A stretch of DNA of 64,000 bases. Origin: Antennarius striatus. Lineage: Eukaryota; Chordata; Actinopteri; Lophiiformes; Antennariidae. The position numbers and the translations under genes were made by a program. Of this stretch, positions 60,234-64,000 are shown one piece after another. Location: NCBI RefSeq assembly GCF_040054535.1, contig NC_090793.1, forward strand, positions 20,052,001 through 20,116,000, read 5' to 3'. Below the pieces are notes generated by a model. The model was given only the letters and a program-made list of their open reading frames with translations. It ran no database searches and was not told the DNA's origin. How positions within the stretch are numbered: the first letter of the stretch is position 1; each line of letters starts with the position of its first letter.

Positions 60234-61130
60234 TTTGTCAGGGAACTAATCCTGCAGTCGAGCTGAGCGTCTAAATCAAATCTGATCAGTTAATTATTGC
60301 TGAGGATCTACAAAATTTGAGTAAACACACACTTCATGCTGTTGATCTGGAGCCAACAGGTCATTGGACAAATATATTTAAGCATACAGGAAGCTCCTAC
60401 GTAGCACAACGATGTTGTTAAACTTTGTTCACGTCCGTAACTTAAATGCTAAGGCATCTTTACACCAGTTTTGACTATCAAACCATGTTTATGGTTATGT
60501 AACATTACAGAGTGAGTTTTAGCGTGTTAGTCTAATAATAATCTGTAAACTTTTGGTTAGGAAGGCAGAGTGACCACAGGTGAACCCTCCACCCACAGAA
60601 TTAAGAAGTAAATTCTGCATTTAATCTGACATTTGCAGGCAAAATAGTTTTTAATTCTCTTAAAACCATGTTTTGGTTACCATCACATTAACCTAGCATG
60701 TTGTCCTGTAATAATTTGACCAACTGGAACAGAACTACCAGAAAACCAACAGATCATTCACCCCCTCTGCTGAAATGTTTGGTTACAGTTCCAATTTCCA
60801 ATGATTTCCCGGACTGGCTTGATCAGAGGTCAATAAGTTGCCCCAATGAGTCGCCTTTGCCAAAGATTAGCATTGTGTTGACTTGGTTTGATTGTAATAT
60901 TATTAACAGATGTATTCGTTATTTATGTAGGAAACCACATACAGACAAAAATACTCAGAGTCTCCGACAACGTTTCTCACGTACATTTTATTCATGCTAC
61001 TGGATTACATTCATGTTTTCACAGTCAGTGCTGAATATGTCCAAAACAAGTATGAGATGCTTTTTCGGTGTGTGTCGATGTTTTCTGGAGCAATCATTTC
61101 AAATCATCGCCTTTGAAGTGAGTCCAGTCG

Positions 61131-64000
61131 TCAATGCGTTGCTTGTATTTCTTTGCAAAGATTCTGATTACAACACAGAAGATAAACAACCAGGTTAACA
61201 CTGGATTCATTCGTGTAAAGCTGGAGACCAAAATGAGAAAATACAAACATTAATTAATCATGGAATTTTCTGAACAAATCAAGAGTCTCACCACTGAATG
61301 TGTAGCTCCCAGACAACCTAAAGGAAACGGAACAACAGCGGGGGTTACAGTTGAGGGTTAAATTCACACACGTTAAACACGCACACGCTGATTCTTCGCC
61401 TTATCGTGATGGAGAGGTTTGTTTGCCCTAAGGGTCTGAGAGCTATGTTGTTGGGGGTCTTGTGCTCCTGGTAGGGTCACCCAAGGCAAACAGGTCTCAG
61501 GTGAAGGAGCAGACAAAGAATGGTTCAGAAGACCCCAAGAAAAAACATGGAGGGAGCAGAGTGACCCTGCCTGGAAGCCCGGGGCCCACGTCTGGAGCCA
61601 GTCCCGGACAAAGGGCCCATCAGCGAGCGCCTGGTGTTCGGGTCTGCCAAGGCCCAAAAAGGGAAATGTACCTTTACCCCACCCCTTTGGACCCACCACC
61701 CGCAGGGCAGACTAATGGGGTCGGATGTCGGACTCCATTGCTCTCTTGGGGGGATTTCAATGCACGCGTTGGCAATGATGGAGACACCTGGAGGGGCGTG
61801 ATTGTCCTCCCTTATCTAAACCTGAGCGGTTTTATGTTGTTGGACTTCTGTGCTAATGGATTGTTCATAACTAACACCATGTTCGAACACAAGGATGCTT
61901 ACAAGTGTACCTGGTACCAGAGCAGCCTGGGTCAGAGGTCAATGATCGATCTTGTGATCGTATCATCTGACCTTAGACCGTGTTTTGAGGGGCAGAACTG
62001 TCAGCTGATCACCACCTGGTGGTGAGTTGCGTCTGTTGGTGGGGTACACCTCGGGATAGACCTGGTAAGCCCAAACAAGTAGTGTGGGTGAACGTCTGGA
62101 GGAGGACTCTGTCCGCGAGGCCTTCAACTCACACCTTTGAAGGAGCTTCTCGTGCATCCCTGTGGAGGCTGGGGACATGGAACCTGATTGGTCTATGTTC
62201 AAAGATTCGATTGCTGAAGCTGCAGCTGAGAGCTGTGGTCTCAAGGTCTTGGGTGCCTCAAGGGGCGGTAACCCTCGAACACCATGGTGGACCCCGGTGG
62301 TCAGGGAAGCCGTCTGACTGAAGAAGGAGGCCTTCAGACGGCAACAAAGTTGTTCTGGAGGACTGTCCGACACCTCAGGAGGGGGAAACGGGGGCCCATC
62401 CAAGCTGTGTACAGGAAGGACGGAACCCTGGTGACCTTGATTGAGGTTGTTGGTCAGTGGAACAGTTTGAGGAACTCCTGAATCCAACTACCCCAACTGA
62501 CCTAAGTGAAGGAGTTTAAGTATCTTGGGGTCTTGTTCACGAGTGAGGGAACAACGGAACGCGAGATTGGATGGAGAATCGGGGCAGCAGTCGCTTTATC
62601 GCACTGTTGCCAGTGGCTGAAACGGGCTTTCTCAGGCAGATAGCTGGTGTCTGCCTTAGAGACAGGGGGAGAAATTGCTTATTCTGCTATGATCATCTAT
62701 CAAACTATTAGTAATCCAATGATGGAGAGTTAATATTTATACACAACAGGTTTGGTCACAATGGAAAGGCTAAAGTGAAGTTGCGTTAAAGGAACTTACA
62801 TTTGGTTAAAGACACCCTTCCGTTCTTGCAGATAACCTCGCTGCTGTAAAATCTCCAAATACAAGGGAGAAACGTTTGTACTCCCTCATGAAGGTATTGA
62901 ACTCCAGACACTAAAAGGCTGACCTCAGGATATACAGCAGGATCCAGGGCACAGAAAGCCTCTGTGATTGAAAAAAAATGAGCATAAAGAAGTGTTTGAT
63001 TGTTAGACCAACATCTCTAAGCGACTCTTACGACTAGAAATGGCGGGAGACTTCTTAGTACCTTTGCAGATGGGCTGATGTGACCATTTACCATTGCTGA
63101 GACACCTCACAACGCCTGAATTATCTAGGGTGTAATATATAGTACACTGGTATTCCAAAAACATCTGATTCTCGTTCACAACGACAGCGTTTGGAACTGT
63201 TGGGTAGGCGCCACAGATGTTGACTGAAAGAGGAAACAGAACGGAATTACTGGTGATCGTATCTAACCACGTGTGGTGAGACTGCGTCGCTGTGAACTGA
63301 TTCCAACTGGTGTTTCAACCCAGATCCTCAGTGGATACACAATCAGCCTCATGGTGGGCCAACGAGGAAATAAATGACTGAGAAAAACGTACTTGTTGTG
63401 AATGTGGGATTACAGTTTCTGTCATTTGAGTCTTGACATCCTGGAAGAAAGAGCACAGACATTCCAATGCGTGTGTGCGTAAAAGGATTCTTAAATCAAC
63501 TTCATAACCACTATATTAATTTGTTCCTCGGACAATGATGATGATATGAATCGACCTCCAGCTGCTTGCGGTCTTCTGCTGCCTGATGTATCTCCACCAT
63601 GTCCAGTACCTGGTGTGGAACCTGACATAATCCAGATTACACATTAGTGAATACTTCAATACTCCACTATGCATCCCATTGTCCGTAGATGTAGTGGATC
63701 CACCACGTCCAGGACTTCCTGCTGATATATATGTACATATTAATAAACTACCTCCAGCTGCAGGTGGTGTTTTGCTGCTAATGGATGTAGTATGAACCCT
63801 GTCTGCTCCGCCCACAGGTGATCCACCATGCCCAGTTCCTGATTGAGTTCCTTTAGACAGTGTGAAGGCAGTATGAGATTCTAGACTACATACACCTTTT
63901 AATGGTTTAATGATTTACCTCTGCCTGCAGGTTGGGTTTCAGTGTTAGAGGAGGTGGGGTCGTCCACACCTTTTTGCACCACCGCAGAAACTTCCTGTTC
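61131..64000 (-). CDS. Factor H-related-like protein with Ser/Gly-rich stalk (gene C, partial)
   Basis: The 5' end lies beyond the right edge. Visible exons are 63919-64000+, 63752-63850, about 63668-63718, 63556-63621, 63393-63440, 63062-63223, 62800-62961 and 61292-61317, with a tentative last exon 61131-61220. The first four encode a Thr/Ser/Gly-rich stalk with a repeated GTGHGG motif and AAGG ends. A small Cys-containing exon ([15 protein letters not shown]) follows. SCR19-like ([20 protein letters not shown] to [10 protein letters not shown]) and SCR20-like ([20 protein letters not shown] to LTKC) modules come next, then a CC tail (CCLGATHSV) parallel to genes A2 and B. The third stalk exon has no clear phase-1 donor. 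The final exon could instead be a very short one ending after one Cys. An RTE-like LINE sits in the penultimate intron. Confidence 0.7.
61378..62672 (+). mobile_element. Rearranged RTE/Rex3-like LINE remnant
   Basis: Collinear pieces of a LINE of the same kind as 54138-54702: a 5' region, an endonuclease segment ([53 protein letters not shown]), then GLKVL-type and [10 protein letters not shown] segments in other frames with internal deletions. It ends within the C-terminal RT region (CLRDRG). It lies in the penultimate intron of gene C on the opposite strand. Confidence 0.85.

Noticed and set aside
61090-61200. Frame reading [20 protein letters not shown], looking like a membrane anchor for gene C
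   Set aside because: It needs a phase that the preceding exon does not provide. The phase-consistent acceptor (61220) reads another frame. A membrane form is not excluded but is not supported.
61462-62025. 187-codon plus-strand frame as a host gene
   Set aside because: It is the endonuclease part of an RTE-like LINE.

Overview
The window looks like a compact teleost fish genome, probably percomorph-like. Introns are short, (CA)n/(GT)n microsatellites and fish-type SINE, hAT-MITE and RTE-like LINE copies are present, and every recognisable gene is a spliced vertebrate gene. I built the exon models by hand from GT/AG sites and phase. Six complete models (pfn2, ahsg, crb1, zbtb41 and three short complement-repeat genes) and a seventh, unrecognised gene each sum to a whole number of codons, which is good internal support.

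Layout: 1-12203 is intron 1 of tsc22d2 (minus strand), followed by its large first coding exon (12204-13894) and a CpG-rich promoter. An AT-rich gap leads to pfn2 (17952-22418, plus), which carries a decayed extra copy of its last exon downstream. At 25652-30554 (plus) lies a gene I do not recognise by name: a secreted protein with two ZP-N-like modules and about 1,000 residues of Pro/Tyr-rich sequence. Next come ahsg (fetuin-A, minus), a repeat-rich gap, and a short crb1 (minus) lying head-to-head with zbtb41 (plus). From 51890 to the right edge is a minus-strand tandem cluster of at least four short secreted genes made of sushi/CCP (SCR) modules, whose last two modules resemble SCR19-20 of factor H.

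The right half keeps the order known from human 1q31 (CRB1, ZBTB41, then the CFH/CFHR region). The left half carries genes that in human lie on chromosome 3q (TSC22D2, PFN2, AHSG). The window therefore spans a join between two ancestral blocks.

The most interesting items are: a crb1 locus that appears to encode only a short isoform of the CRB1-B type; the rapidly changing factor-H-related-like cluster with hypervariable linkers and Cys-rich tails; the ZP-N plus Pro/Tyr-rich protein; and the frameshifted alternative pfn2 exon. Repeats include a hAT-type family (8-bp target duplications), a TA-flanked MITE family, tRNA-like SINEs and two RTE-like LINE copies inside the complement cluster. I saw no RNA gene, CRISPR array or virus-derived element I could support.
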